The notes under the pieces are model-generated. The model did not search any database and was not told the origin of the DNA. It was given only the letters and a program-made list of their open reading frames with translations. Positions 46,620 through 57,866 of a stretch of 64,000 bases of DNA are shown piece after piece; the stretch's first letter is position 1; each line of letters opens with the position of its first letter. Source of the DNA: Hymenopellis radicata (taxonomy: Eukaryota > Basidiomycota > Agaricomycetes > Agaricales > Physalacriaceae); NCBI GenBank assembly GCA_015501595.1, contig JADNRX010000006.1, positions 186,001 through 250,000 on the forward strand. The letters run 5' to 3'. Position numbers and translations under genes: made by a program.

Positions 46620-49345
46620 TCACCAGTCCCAACTTGCCCCCTGCGTCAACTTCACCCACTCCGCCTGGACAATCCCATAAGGCTCGCGCACACCCGCTTC
46701 GTTCGGCAACACCTTCGATTCACCGAGATGGCTGAACCGGTTCAGCACTTTGTTGAGGAATCGTGTATCGTAGAGATGCAGACTATTGTCGCTCCGAGCG
46801 ACGGCCAGTTGGATCTCGCCGGGACTAAACGACACCGAATTGACCTGAGGATGCCCGATGCCCGCGCCGAACTCTTCCAGCATGATGGCGTTCGTAGCCT
46901 TGGTGTGCTTGTTCTTGATGTCGTACAGGCGCAGGCATCTTTTTGTCGTTGTCGGGGCGGTGACGAGTGCCAACTGTTCGCCTACAATGATACGTCGATG
47001 ACAAACTATCAGACGAAGGAAATGAAAAGCACTCACCATTAGGGCTAACAGCCATTTCGTCACCGGCCTCTGTGGCGTCTTTGAAGACGTAGGTTGGCCG
47101 GTTGAAGCGGTCACCGAGATCAAAGGCCTTGTGGAAGCCTTTCCCAGACACGGATTCTGTGTACTCAGTCGAAGCAAATAGGTAGTTCGATGTGTCCTTT
47201 CGACCCCAGGCTAGACATCCAATAATGTGGTTCGCCGACGCTGCCCGAGGCGCGAGTTGTAGAGTCTCCTCGGCAGGTCTCTTGCCAAATGGGTCGTGGT
47301 AGAGGACGATGTGCCTAAATGAAAGAGGTCAATAAGAGACCAACAGAGATAGGAAAGGCTGCTTACTTGCCGGCTACAGCGAGAATCGGCGGAAGACGTC
47401 GAGGACTGAATGCCATTTCATATGGGACTCCATGTGGAAATTTCAAGGCATGGGTCGGGCACTCGTAGCCTTCAAAGGGTTTTGCATGCTGGAGGGGCGT
47501 AAACCTGATGGTCTTGTCTGTCGATGAAGATGCAATAATGCCACTGTCAACGATCGTGTCAGATACAAAAGTGAGGATGAGTATGTCACACGACAAACCT
47601 TCTTGGATCATAGGCAATGCTGTTCACGGTATACAGCTTGATGAACTCATATTCGTTCCAACGATATTCGTTCGGTGCCACGACAAGATCAGGTGGTCTC
47701 TTGCCCGCTTCCAAAGCTTCGCGATGAGCCTCCTCCATTCGTGCCTTTTTCGCTTCGTCGTTCTTCCTCTGCTTTTTTTCTTGCGCATCGTCTGACTTTG
47801 GGCGATCTACTGCGTACTGAAATGAGTGCTCTGAAGCATGATTAGAATATGAAAAGTGATGGATAAAGAGATAATAGATACCTTGCATACACTTGCGCCT
47901 GAAGGCCGTCTTCAGAGCCATATGCTCATGGTATTCCTTGTCAGGTTTAGGTCCGTCTTCAGTAAGCCGATGTATTTCCCATTGATCAGGTCGAGCGAGA
48001 TGATCCTCTCCAGCTCTGAAGATGCTCAAAGAACCGGACTTGACATAGAAATGTTCCTCGCCTGGTAAACACGTCGACATTAATGACACACGAGACAACA
48101 CAAGAAAGTAGACTTACGGTCCGTCTCGTCAGGCCCGCCTTTGTAAACAGCACTAGCAGTCGCGAAAGATCCTTTTATCTGATATATCCTGTTGACAGCT
48201 GTACATCAAATTAGCAAATGGTTCCGACAATGGGGCATTAGGAGCTCACCTCCAGCAGTTCTGTAGGTTATCTTGGGAGCTGGAGGCACACGAGGAGGAA
48301 AATACCGGTAGCTTGATGCCAATCCACGTAATGCCATATCTCGATAATGCATTGTATATCGCCGAGCGCGCCTTCGTTTGCACTAGACAATATTAGCGCG
48401 TCGTGTGTGGACAGACGCGACACTCACGTTGTCGGGATAGGGGACGCGATCGTCCCAGGGAATATTCGTAATGTCATAGGCGCGATCCTCGTTGTAATGA
48501 ACAGGTTTGAACGTGTCCTCGAGGCTAACGTCGCTGAAAGACGGTATTGGGTTGACATTGTGAGCAGAGCTTGGGGAAGGGGTTTAAACTAGAAAGCGTA
48601 AGGGGGATAGAATGGATTGAAAAATCGGGGACAGACCACAGATTCAGGCCAGCAATCGTAATAGCCTTCCTCGTCGTACTCTTCGTCCTCTCGCTCCTCT
48701 TTTTCCTGAATTCGCCTTCTCTCCTCCTCCACGCGTTCGGCCTCTGCTCTCAATGTTTCGCGTTCCGCTTCCTCACGTCTCGCCGCGATGTCTGGATCGT
48801 CATCAAACATTATGACATCGTCATCGTCGTCGCTGATTAGGTCTATAACCTCGGGAGGCGGCCTAGAAGATTGACCAGGTTTCGGGTTGGGTGGCTGGGA
48901 AGTGGAGGCACGAGAAGAGGAGCTAGTCGAGGGTTTACTTCGCTTGGACTGCGTATTTTGGACCTCTGCTTTGCGCTGTGGCAAGTTCAGTGAACAATAG
49001 AGAATCAACCAAGTGTTCCTTGCCTTGACTGCATTTCGAGGCTCTGAGAGTTTGAGCAATTCAGCGTTGATTCTGGTAGGTGGATGGTTGAACATACGGT
49101 CACTGTAAAGTGTGAGTATAACGATCCACGAATACAATGACTTGCCTTTTCTGCTTTTGCTTTTGCTTCTGCTTCTGCTGCTGTCTGAGTTGCCTTTTCG
49201 GCTGGGCAAACCTTGCACTGTCAAGTATTTCCTTGAGCTCCGCTGATAGCTCTGTCTTGATGTATACCGCTTCCGACGGGTTCGTCTTGATGTACTTGAC
49301 TTCAGACTCTTTTGTTCCGAGATATTCCACTTCGTTGTCCGCCAT
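46620..49345 (-). CDS. WD40-repeat protein with acidic SIM-like motif
   Basis: Unknown function, probably nuclear. First exon MADNEVEYLGTKESEVKYIK continues to a Q/K-rich helix; next a serine/proline segment and PPEVIDLISDDDDDV, which looks like a SUMO-interacting motif (hydrophobic VIDLI followed by acids), then a long acidic helix (EEAERETLRAEAERVEEERR). After several introns: VNPIPSFSDVSLEDTFKP, ITNIPWDDRVPYP, then WD-like repeats with EEHFYVKSGSLSIFRAG, NEYRWNEYEFIKLYTVNSIA, IIASSSTDKTIRFTP, LPPILAVAGKHIVLYHDPFG, ANHIIGCLAWGRKDTSNYLF, EQLALVTAPTTTKRCLRLYD, QVNSVSFSPGEIQLAVARSD and SLHLYDTRFLNKVL. The protein ends with ASWDW. The start codon is 56 bp from that of Cwf19 on the other strand. 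Confidence 0.75.
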
Positions 49346-49401
49346 GGAACGTGATCGTGGTGAATGGAGAAGGGCCGATCACAGCTTCGACTCTTACCGT
49401 C

Positions 49402-52123
49402 ATGGGTGACCATTCCAAGCGATCTAAACACAAGCATTCTCACGACGACGACGCTGAACGGAAGAGCAAGAAGCGCCATAAGCATGACGACGACGGCGGC
49501 GGTAGCAAACACAGCAAAAAACGCAAACGCGAAGACAAAGGCTCGCGCATCGTTGATGATGATCCCGACGACGAGGACATGTGGGTAGAGAAGAACATTG
49601 ACATGGACGGCGAACGGGTGAGCAGCAACTACGTTCTATTAAATAATACCAACTCATCTATATGTTTAGCCTCTTGCAACAGATATTCCAACCGCAGAAA
49701 GCCTCAAGCTCAAATCATCGGCGGAAGCTGGTCCTTCTACTGCTGCTGCGACGGAGCCAAAGCTTAAGCGCGACGACTGGATGATGCTCCCCCTAGTACC
49801 GATATTTCTGCACAGTCGTCCTCGACGTCTCGCGTCCAGGCTCTAGACGATGAATCATTAACAGAGGACTACGGCGAGTCCTCAGACGGGCGCAGGAATC
49901 TATCTGGCGGCGTCGACTTCTTTTCTAACATGGGCACAGAACGCAAGAAGAAGCCCACTCCCAACAGACCAGATCCGGATAAGGTGTGTTCATGTTCGTT
50001 TGCACACGCAGACTTGGCTCACAACATCAACAGCCAGTCTACAGTTCCAGGGAGTTGAACACTGAGCTTAGGGATGGCAAGGCTCCATCACCAGACGCGC
50101 CAGCGCCAGCGCCGAAGGCTATTGTACCTGGTGGGCCAGGATCTCAATGGCGTATGACAAGGCTGAGGCGGGTATACGAGACTGCCGATGAGGAAGGCCT
50201 TCCGTTGAGCAAGTGGCCATAGACAGGTTTGGATCTCTGGAGGCATTTGAGGAAGCCAAAGAAGAGAGGCGAATTTTGGACGAACGGGAAGCTCAACGCG
50301 GCGGTGGTTCTGAAAAGCGCGGTAGACCGCAACCTCGAGAATCATTTGGTGGAGGAGAAAAGTCGTTCATGTTCAATGACAGCATTTCATCGAGCCGTAG
50401 TTCTTCGTTCCGCCGGCCAGGTGGTTTAGACACAGGTCCTTCAACACCTACACCTGGGTTTCGCCCTCCAGTCAATCGACGTCTAGACCATCTTCGTGAT
50501 TCTTCCGGCGCAGGCTCTCCTCTGCAACAAGCGAGAACACCTATACCCACTGTTATGACGCCGCCACCTGGGCGAGGCTCTTCCAGGGCACTTTCTCCTT
50601 CGTCTCTGAACAAACTTCAAGCAAAGGTGCTGCGAGCGAAGCTAATGGGCGATCCTGGTGCTGAAGAACTCGAGAAAGAGTATGAAGCCGCGGCCAAGGC
50701 ATCCCTTGGCGGCAGTGAAGTCGATGGCAATGTTCGTACAAGGGTGGAGGCTTTACCAACCTTGGATGGTCATGGTCGGCTGTATGATGTTGGCCACGGG
50801 AAAGACGACAAACAAGTGCTTCCCGGGAACAGGCAGAAGAAGGAAAAGGTCAGTTCAGGCGCCTTGTTGTTCCTCCAAGCTCATCCGACTCCTAGGTCGA
50901 AACGCGGGATCCCAAAACTGGCGATCTGGTTAGAATCAACGCGGATGATGATTCGACGACACTTGGAGAAATGCTTCGTCAAGAGAAATTCGGCGCTGGC
51001 ATGTCTGACCAGAAGAATTTGGACGCTCAATTCGCCAAGGCGATTATGGGCGACGGCAAGTTCCAGAACGATCTCGACTACATGGATGAAAATGTCGAGA
51101 AATTGAGTCGGCAGAAGATGCGTTCGGACGCGATGAAGCGCCAATTTGCGATCAATGGTACGCTTTCTTCATCCGGGAGTAAATTCACGCGGAAACTTAT
51201 GGATCGTGAGCGCAGATTACAAGAAGACGCAACAAGTTCTTTCGTCGTGTCATTTCTGTTTTGGGGAAGATGATTCACCGCCCAAGGCGCCGGTCGTGGC
51301 AATGGGAACCAGAGCCTACCTCTCATGTACTACCAACGACGAATTGGTCAAAGGACAATGCCTTATTGTGCCCATACAGCATCATTTGACGATGTTGGAT
51401 GGAGATGACGATATGTGGGATGAAGTTCGAGTACGTTGTTGTTTTCACATGTTGGCTGGATTTCTAACAAGGTGCCAGAATTTCATGAAATGCGTTATGC
51501 GAATGTTTGCAGAGGAAGATCAGGGTGTAATCTTCTACGAGACGGTTATATCGCTGAAGCAGCAGAAACACACATGTATTGAATGCGTACCCCTTCCCTG
51601 GAATATTTTCGATATAATTCCTGGGTATTTCAAGGTTTGTTGCCTCCTACTTGCGTTTTCTATTGTTCTCGGATTGAGCCGTATTCAGGAATCTATATTG
51701 ACGTCTGAGGGCGAATGGTCACAACACAAGAAGCTCATAGATTTTTCGAAACGACCTTTCCGACGCGCTATGGTTCCCAACCTGCCGTACTTCATGGTCC
51801 AGTTTGATTACAAGGGAGAGAACGGTTATGGGCACGTCATCGAGGGTGTTGGGGAGGGACCTCAAGAGGAAGAAGGCATCGATGATGGTGACCAAGGAAA
51901 GGGAGAGTTCCCATGGTATGTTTTCCGTTTCTCTTTCTTTCATCTGGAGATTGACGTCGTCAGGTATTTTGCTGGGGAAATTATCGGGAACGTCTTGGAG
52001 TTGGAGCCCCGACAATGGAGAAGACCTCGTCGGATTGATTTCAGGATGAATACTGAGAGGGTGGCAAAGTTCCAGAAGAAGTATTCCAAGTTCGATTGGA
52101 CTGGTATGCTTGAGAGAGGGTAA
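49402..52123 (+). CDS. CWF19: Spliceosome-associated protein Cwf19
   Basis: Cwf19-like splicing factor related to lariat-debranching cofactors. N-terminus is H/K/D-rich (MGDHSKRSKHKHSHDDDAER); then DWMMLP, GGVDFFSNMG, SRELNTELRDGKAP, GGPGSQWRMTRLRRVYETAD, LSPSSLNKLQAKVLRAKLMG and EELEKEYEAAAK. The conserved C-terminus has TLGEMLRQEKFGAGMSDQKN, KTQQVLSSCHFCFGEDDSPP (CxxC), KGQCLIVPIQHH, FMKCVMRMFAEEDQGVIFYE, PFRRAMVPNLPYFMVQFDYK and KFQKKYSKFDWTGMLERG, matching the two CwfJ domains. Two one-base frame breaks: CCCCC at 49789-49793 (six restores LPPSTDIS) and the single G at 50208 (two restore LPLEQVAIDRFGS). Both are probable sequence errors. Start ATG is 56 bp from the divergent WD40 gene. Confidence 0.9.
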
Positions 52124-52530
52124 AGCAATATTATTGAGCCGCTGTCTTTCAACATTTCGCTTGGCAAACGCATTTTTGTCCGCGTGGACTGGCATCGGGA
52201 GGCAATACTCAGTGGAGGCCGACAACTTCGCTCTTCTAATCTGTCCCCACAAGTTGGCATACAGCTCGACACTTCTTCGTAGGTCTTCTACCGTCAGGTT
52301 CATCGCTCTACAGGTCTTAAGGTCTTCTTCACATGACCCAAGCTCGCTGTACCCGGCATTCGGGCCGGCAGCACTACCATCCAACTATGCTGGGCGCCGC
52401 AAGAAGACTGATTTCAACGCGTACACCACGCTCGGATTCTTTACGAGCTTGCTCAGGTGTTCACTGTAGGCCGAAAACACAATGGTCATGCGTAGTTCGC
52501 GAAGCCTCATAAAGGCGACGAGGTCCAGTC
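52124..52530 (-). pseudogene. Possible F-box/leucine-rich-repeat-like gene fragment
   Basis: Coding-like text on the minus strand between Cwf19 and the GH51 gene: GLDLVAFMRLREL, TIVFSAYSEHLSKLVKNPSV, then a stop, and in another frame NLTVEDLRRSVELYANLWGQ. The style resembles C-terminal parts of agaricomycete F-box proteins. There is no room for the N-terminal part, because the GH51 gene begins 20 bp further. Most likely a residual gene end; may be chance. Confidence 0.25.
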
Positions 52531-52550
52531 CGATGTTTCTCCTCGACGAC

Positions 52551-55500
52551 ATGAGCTGGACGATCTATTTTCAAGTTCTCGCCATCGTGGCGAGTACGCC
52601 TGTGCTATCCGCATTAGTTGCGCCGAATGCGTTGGACCTGAAGCTTACTGCGACCTTGAGCCATGAGATACCTTCGACGCTCTACGGATACATGTGGGAG
52701 GCAAGTCAATGTATCCTTGATGGGTGTTTTCTGCTCACGATCCGAAATTAGGATATCAACCATAGGTGCGTCGGGGAATTCGATGTGTGCACTTTCTTTG
52801 ACGTGTGTATGCAGCGGCGATGGCGGTCTATATGGTGAATCGTTCATTTCAACTGGGTTCGTGTTCCCAAGTTGACAAGGATTCTCAGGCGAGCTTCTTC
52901 AGAATCGGGCCTTCCAAGCAGTCATTCCCGGTACCCAAAACGCGTCAGACCGTTATTTTTTCTCGGAAGTAGTAGACTGAGCTTTTGGCGCTTTAGATTG
53001 AACGCCTGGCAGCCCTATAACGGAGCCCGACTTGCAGTAACAGCCAAGACAGACGGAGTCTCCTCCTCGCTGCCCAACAGTCTCGAAGTCAAGATCCCGA
53101 AAGTCGTTACTGGTCCCATAGGTTTCGTAAACACAGGATATTGGGGTATGCCTTTCTTCGAAAACGACGTTCAAAGTACTGTAATGTCCTGTCAGGGATC
53201 AAGATCCAAGAAGGATGGACATACAAAGGCTCTCTCTACGCCAAGTCGGAGACCTTCACGGGAACACTCACCGTCTCGCTCAAATCGGTAGCTGGCGCGA
53301 CATACGCGTCCGCCACTCTTCAGGGTGTCTCCTCGGAATGGAATAAATTCACTTTCGAGTTCGAGCCAGGCAAGTCAGCAGCGAATGACAACAACGTTTT
53401 CAGCGTCACAGTTGATGGTGCGGAGGCGGCGGGCGCGACGATTTATTTCGCAATGTTTTCTTTGTTCCCGCCGACTTTCCGGGGAAGGGAGAATGGCATG
53501 AGGCTTGATCTCGCTGAGGCCTTGGCTGCTACTCGGCCCTCTATTTGGAGGTTTCCGGGTGGGAATAATTTGGAGGTGGGTTGGACTTTCGTTTGTCTCG
53601 TCCGTCCAAGTTCTGACGCTTGAGAGACTAGGGAGCTAGCATTGATACTCGATGGAAGTGGAACGAGACTATTGGGCCGTGCGGATTTTCGACCATTAAT
53701 TCAAATGGGAGATTGAAACTTGGCATAGACTCGAAGACCGACCTGGAAGGACGGCTGATTGGTGTGAGTTTTCGATCTCCTTGGCAGGAGGAATCAGCCT
53801 GACTTTGACCGTAAAGCGTATTCGAATACGGATGGACTTGTAGGTCCTCGCTCTGATGTGAACTTGCCCTTGTGCTTACAGAACCAAGGGATTGCTTGAG
53901 TATTTGGACTGGGCAGAGGATCTCGAGGCCGTGAGCACGACTTCATTGATTGCATACTGATACTCACGATCTACTATTAGGAACCTATCCTTGGTTAGAC
54001 ACCCTTGATCACTTGCGTCTGGCATCACTCAATGAAATACAGGAATCTGGGACGGGATTGCCATCTCGAATTATTCCAACTTCCACACGTGGCCGATCGT
54101 CCCCGAAGAAGATTTACAGCCATACATCGACGACGCGCTCAATGAGATTGAATTCATCGTTGGAGATCCTGAGACTTCTTACTGGGGCCAGCTGCGTGCC
54201 AGTCTGGGGCGAACGGACCCCTACTACCTGAGATTCATCGAAATGTGAGTGTTTTACCTAGTTACTTCGGCGGTGCTGATGGACATTAGAGGAAATGAAG
54301 ACCAGGTTAGTTTGTCTTGCGTGCGGCCGCAACTATCACTGACATTACCTTGTTCACAGTTCCAGCCGGAGTCGTGAGTTCCTGTCTCGTTGAATCTTAC
54401 TTGTCGTCAAGAATTTGCCATGCAGCTATGCGGGCTATCGTTGGAGTGCTTTCGTGAACGCGATCGAGGAAAGACATCCTGGGCAATTCGAATTCATCGC
54501 CACAACATATCCTTCCACTGAGCTCAACCCTCCTTATCTGAAAAGTATGTCTTCTGAAGCTGGTGAAGGAACACTATTTGACACGACCGTGGCAGTCGAT
54601 TACCATATGTATGCTGATCCTACTTGGTTCACCACACATGCCTTTATGTTCGATGACTATCCACGAAACGGAACGAAATTCTTTGTTGGAGAGTACGCAG
54701 GTAAGTTCGACTGGCCCCTTTTACGATCGTGCGCCCATAGTTTTGCAGTCACTTCGACCAACCCCGACGAATTCCTTGGAAGTATTGCAAGCGGTCGCCT
54801 GGCTTATCCGACCATTCAAGGTGCGGCTGCCGAGGCCGCTTTCATGACTGGCATGGAGAGGAATGCTGATGTTGTATTTGCAAGTGCCTGTAAGTCCCAT
54901 ATATTAAAGCTACGATTCCAATTTGACAATGTACATCCTTAGATGCTCCGAGGTACTTTCAGGTCTCCTCTACTGCCACAATACCGTCTAATTCTAGGAC
55001 GCGCTGTCAAGTCTGCAGCACATCAAGGGTTATCAGTGGACGCCGGATATCTTGACCTTTGACGCAAGTCGGATTGTTAAATCAACATCATATTACGTTC
55101 AGCAAGTGAGCCATTTCCTTCACTTTCAAATGATGGTGTACTAAACAGTCTTTGCCAGATGTTCAGTACTAACCGAGGCACCCATGTGTTGGAAACAGTC
55201 CCGTCATCCACAAACGCGACGGCGCCTCTGTTCTGGGCCGCGAGTTATAACAATGAGACTGAAGTGGTTTACTTGAAGGTAACGCGTTCGTGTCAAAATC
55301 CACGTTTCATCGGTATATGACTGGTTCTCAGGTCGCGAACACCGGCACTACCGGCCTAGTCGCGTACATCACGTATGACTTTACCACCATTGGCTTCGGT
55401 ACTGCTACGACTCTGAGTACGCCATCGTTGAGCCCAATTTCCGACGTGTTCAACACGTCGAATACGTTGGAGGACCCTGAACTCATCATCCCGGTCGAAT

Positions 55501-55592
55501 CCAGCTTCGCGATCCCAGAGACCCACAGGTTCAATTATTCGTTCCCGGCAACGAGTATAACGGTTATCGCGCTACAGACAGTGATAGAATGA
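52551..55592 (+). CDS. Secreted GH51 alpha-L-arabinofuranosidase
   Basis: Removes arabinose side chains from xylan and pectin outside the cell. Signal peptide MSWTIYFQVLAIVASTPVLS; then LKLTATLSHEIPSTLYGYMW, EDINHSGDGGLYGELLQNRA, FQAVIPGTQNAS, a carbohydrate-binding-like domain (LNAWQPYNGARLAVTAKTDG, IKIQEGWTYKGSLYAKSETF), and the TIM barrel: ATRPSIWRFPGGNNLEGASI, RWKWNETIGPLEDRPGRTAD, LGLLEYLDWAEDLEAEPILG, YYLRFIEIGNEDQF (catalytic acid/base Glu), YADPTWFTTHAFMFDDYP, FFVGEYA (likely nucleophile Glu). The C-terminal beta-sandwich ends VIALQTVIE. Thirteen or more short introns; the one at 52701-52751 is GC-AG. A frame break sits near 52975-52995 (SEVVD to LNAWQP), with a TGA in the first frame. 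Otherwise complete, so still probably a working gene. Confidence 0.85.
52701..52751 (+). other. GC-AG intron in the GH51 gene
   Basis: Donor GCAAGT, acceptor ATTAG, 51 nt. It joins MWE to DINHSGDGGLYGE, a stretch conserved in GH51 enzymes. Confidence 0.85.
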
Positions 55593-55790
55593 ATTAATTA
55601 CGATTTGGAATGTCCTCACGATCTCTCCTCTGACAACAATTTGACAAGACACCATCTCAAGTCTTTCTGTGAAGGCGGCTGTTTAAACGTTTATGGAACA
55701 CCAGCCCTCGATCTGAATGTCTTGCACTTCGGTACTTGGCCACATTTCTGTGCTGACACGGGTCGTGAAATACTTTTTCTTTACGAAAGC
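55587..55790 (+). repeat. Direct repeat, copy A (3' flank of GH51)
   Basis: Begins at GAATGAATTA on the GH51 stop codon. Shares with copy B, in the same order: CTCTGACAACAA, AAGACAC.ATCTCA, GGCGGCTGTTTA, TATGGAACACCA, ATGTCTTGCACTTCGG and TTCTG.CT.ACA. The two are diverged and copy B has about 110 extra bases in the middle. Confidence 0.65.
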
Positions 55791-56028
55791 GGGTGAAGGC
55801 ACTTTCATTCAATGGGTTTTTTGTGGTGGTCAAAAAACAGTATCGAGCGCTAATCGCTATTGCCCAACCTTTAGTTGCCGAAGTGCCTCTCACGAAGGTC
55901 ACAAACTTTACTTTCACGCTTTCTCTCATCATCGTTGCCTGTATCTATCAGGGAACCGTTCAAATTTCTGGGCATGAAACGCGACGCTTCCAAACGCAGG
56001 CCATGTCTCAGTCAAAGATCGCACGCGG

Positions 56029-57478
56029 ATGCTAGACTCGTCCTTTTCTTCACATCCTTCCATGACCGACGACATTGACAAGCCTGCCCTGCCCGGGTTT
56101 ACCCGTAAGGGCCAGACGCACAATTATTCGGTACTTCGCAAGTTCCTTTGGCGCGCAGTACCGACCACAAGCCAACCGGCAGACTCGGCGGAGCCTCAGC
56201 ACTTGGCCCAGCTCATCCAAGCCTGTCCAGCAGACATGAGCCTTTGGACGGACGACCAGGGTGGCGACGCGACTGCCACGGACGTGGCTCCGCCAGCGCC
56301 ACAGATTCGCTATATCGACCTCACCAAGAATCGGAGCCTAGTCGTTCACCAGCTCGACGACTTGGATAAGGTCATTGTGCGCCAAGAGTATGTGGACTTC
56401 ATGGCCCATGCCGATGCCATTGCCATGCGGGGGAAGAAAGTCAAGGTCTTCCTCACCGGTCAGCCTGGGATCGGCAAGTAGTCGTTTTCCCCTCTGCTTT
56501 TCGCGCTCATGTATTGCGTTTAGGCAAGAGCATCGGCGCATGCTACTTCCTTTTCCGATTGCTTGCTTCCCGCCAATCGGTCTTCTTCATCACAGACCAG
56601 TCCAATGTTTACTACATTTCTGAAGCCGGCGTCGAGGTCGCGAATATTACAAGCCCCGACATGGACGACGTAGCCGTCGCAAATGCTCTCAGCCGCAGCT
56701 GGGTCCTTATAGACGTTGACACTGGTTTCCTCAACTGGTCGCCTCCCACCTGGGTTGAATGTGCCCGGTGTTTGGTATGGACGTCCCCGCCGTGGGAGAG
56801 GCGCATGCGCCATTTCATCAAGCAGTACAACGCCACCGCCTGGTACATGAAGCCATGGACATTTGAAGAGATTGCAGCCGTAACGTGCGTATCGTCTTTG
56901 ACACCGTTCTTCGGAAAGCCATCCCTGCTGACCTTGCCAAATAAAGGATACTGGAGAACAGAGACCCCAAAGACGTTCGGGCGAGGTTCACCAGGAGTGG
57001 ACCGGTCGCACGGAGCCTCTTAAGCGACGCAGATATGGTCACCACCACCTTCATTGACCAGGTCATCAACAAGGCGCTCACCGATAACCTATTCAATTTC
57101 ACGACCTCGGACCTGGTCGACGAGGTGTTCCTCATTCAACCCAAGGAAGTGTTGGATGAGGCCGGACGACCTTCCCTTGAACGGGAGCAGTGCTCTTTCG
57201 ACTTCCTCTCTAACTACATCGCTAGCCGCGCCGCGGAGCTGACGGAGCGGCATGTCGAGGAGGTCCGGCGACAGCTGGCCCACGCGTTTGACAGCCTCAA
57301 CACACGCTCAGCGGCCGGCAAGCTCGTTGAGAGCATGCTCCATCGCGCGCTCATCCACCGGAAGATCGATCTTCCGGCCGCCTTTGGCGGTGGCCCAGTC
57401 GCAGGAGAACTCCTCACCGGCAAAGCCAAGGACTTCTTCCTCAAGAGTCAAAACCCAGTGCGACTGCCGTCCGAATAA
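56029..57478 (+). CDS. Crinkler/RHS-like P-loop NTPase
   Basis: Member of the large basidiomycete families resembling retrotransposon-hot-spot proteins and the NTPase part of Crinklers; role unknown. Order: MTDDIDKPALPGFTRKG; RYIDLTKNRSLVVHQLDDLD; VIVRQEYVDFMAHADAIAMR; Walker A FLTGQPGIGKSIGACYFLFR; SVFFITDQSNVYYISEAGVE; a Walker B-like SWVLIDVD; WTSPPWERRMRHFIKQYN; WYMKPWTFEEIAAVT; then after an intron (about 56886-56946) ILENRDPKDVRARFTRSGPV; FIDQVINKALTDNLFNFTTS; VDEVFLIQPKEVLDEAGRPS; and a C-terminal helical part ending PVRLPSE. The intron at 56474-56523 is GC-AG and falls inside the Walker A glycine codon. The start may be the ATG at 56029 or the next in-frame one 33 bases on. The gene sits between two direct repeats. 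Confidence 0.75.
56474..56523 (+). other. GC-AG intron inside the Walker A motif
   Basis: Donor GCAAGT, acceptor GTTTAG, 50 nt. It joins GGG-ATC-G to GC-AAG-AGC to give GIGKS. Without splicing the frame stops within two codons. Confidence 0.85.
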
Positions 57479-57479
57479 G

Positions 57480-57765
57480 AATGAATTATGTAATTATGAT
57501 TTGCCACTGTACTCTGACAACAAGACACTATCTCATTTCATTCTGTGTGCATGCTCGGTAATTTTGGGCAGGCGGCTGTTTATATGGAACACCACCGCGA
57601 GAGGCACTCAATCTGTAGACTCGATGCCAGTCGCTTCACTCAATCCTGCGCTGGTGTCCACATCCCCTCAAAAAACCGGCGTCGAGCGGCTGGGTCGAGA
57701 CTCTTCAATCTGATGTCTTGCACTTCGGCACTACTTACTTTCTGCTCACAGTTCAAGAAACTTTT
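57480..57765 (+). repeat. Direct repeat, copy B (3' flank of the NTPase gene)
   Basis: Starts just after the NTPase stop codon at GAATGAATTA and matches copy A at 55587-55790 in the same order, with an internal stretch of about 110 bp (57594-57706) that copy A lacks. Confidence 0.65.
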
Positions 57766-57866
57766 CGGCGGAACGACCTCAACACTGTCGGTTTGTCGTC
57801 TCCTCATGATGCTAAGTCGATAGGGTATTACGATTGCTTCCTCTAGCGCTTCTATAATTCTACATT

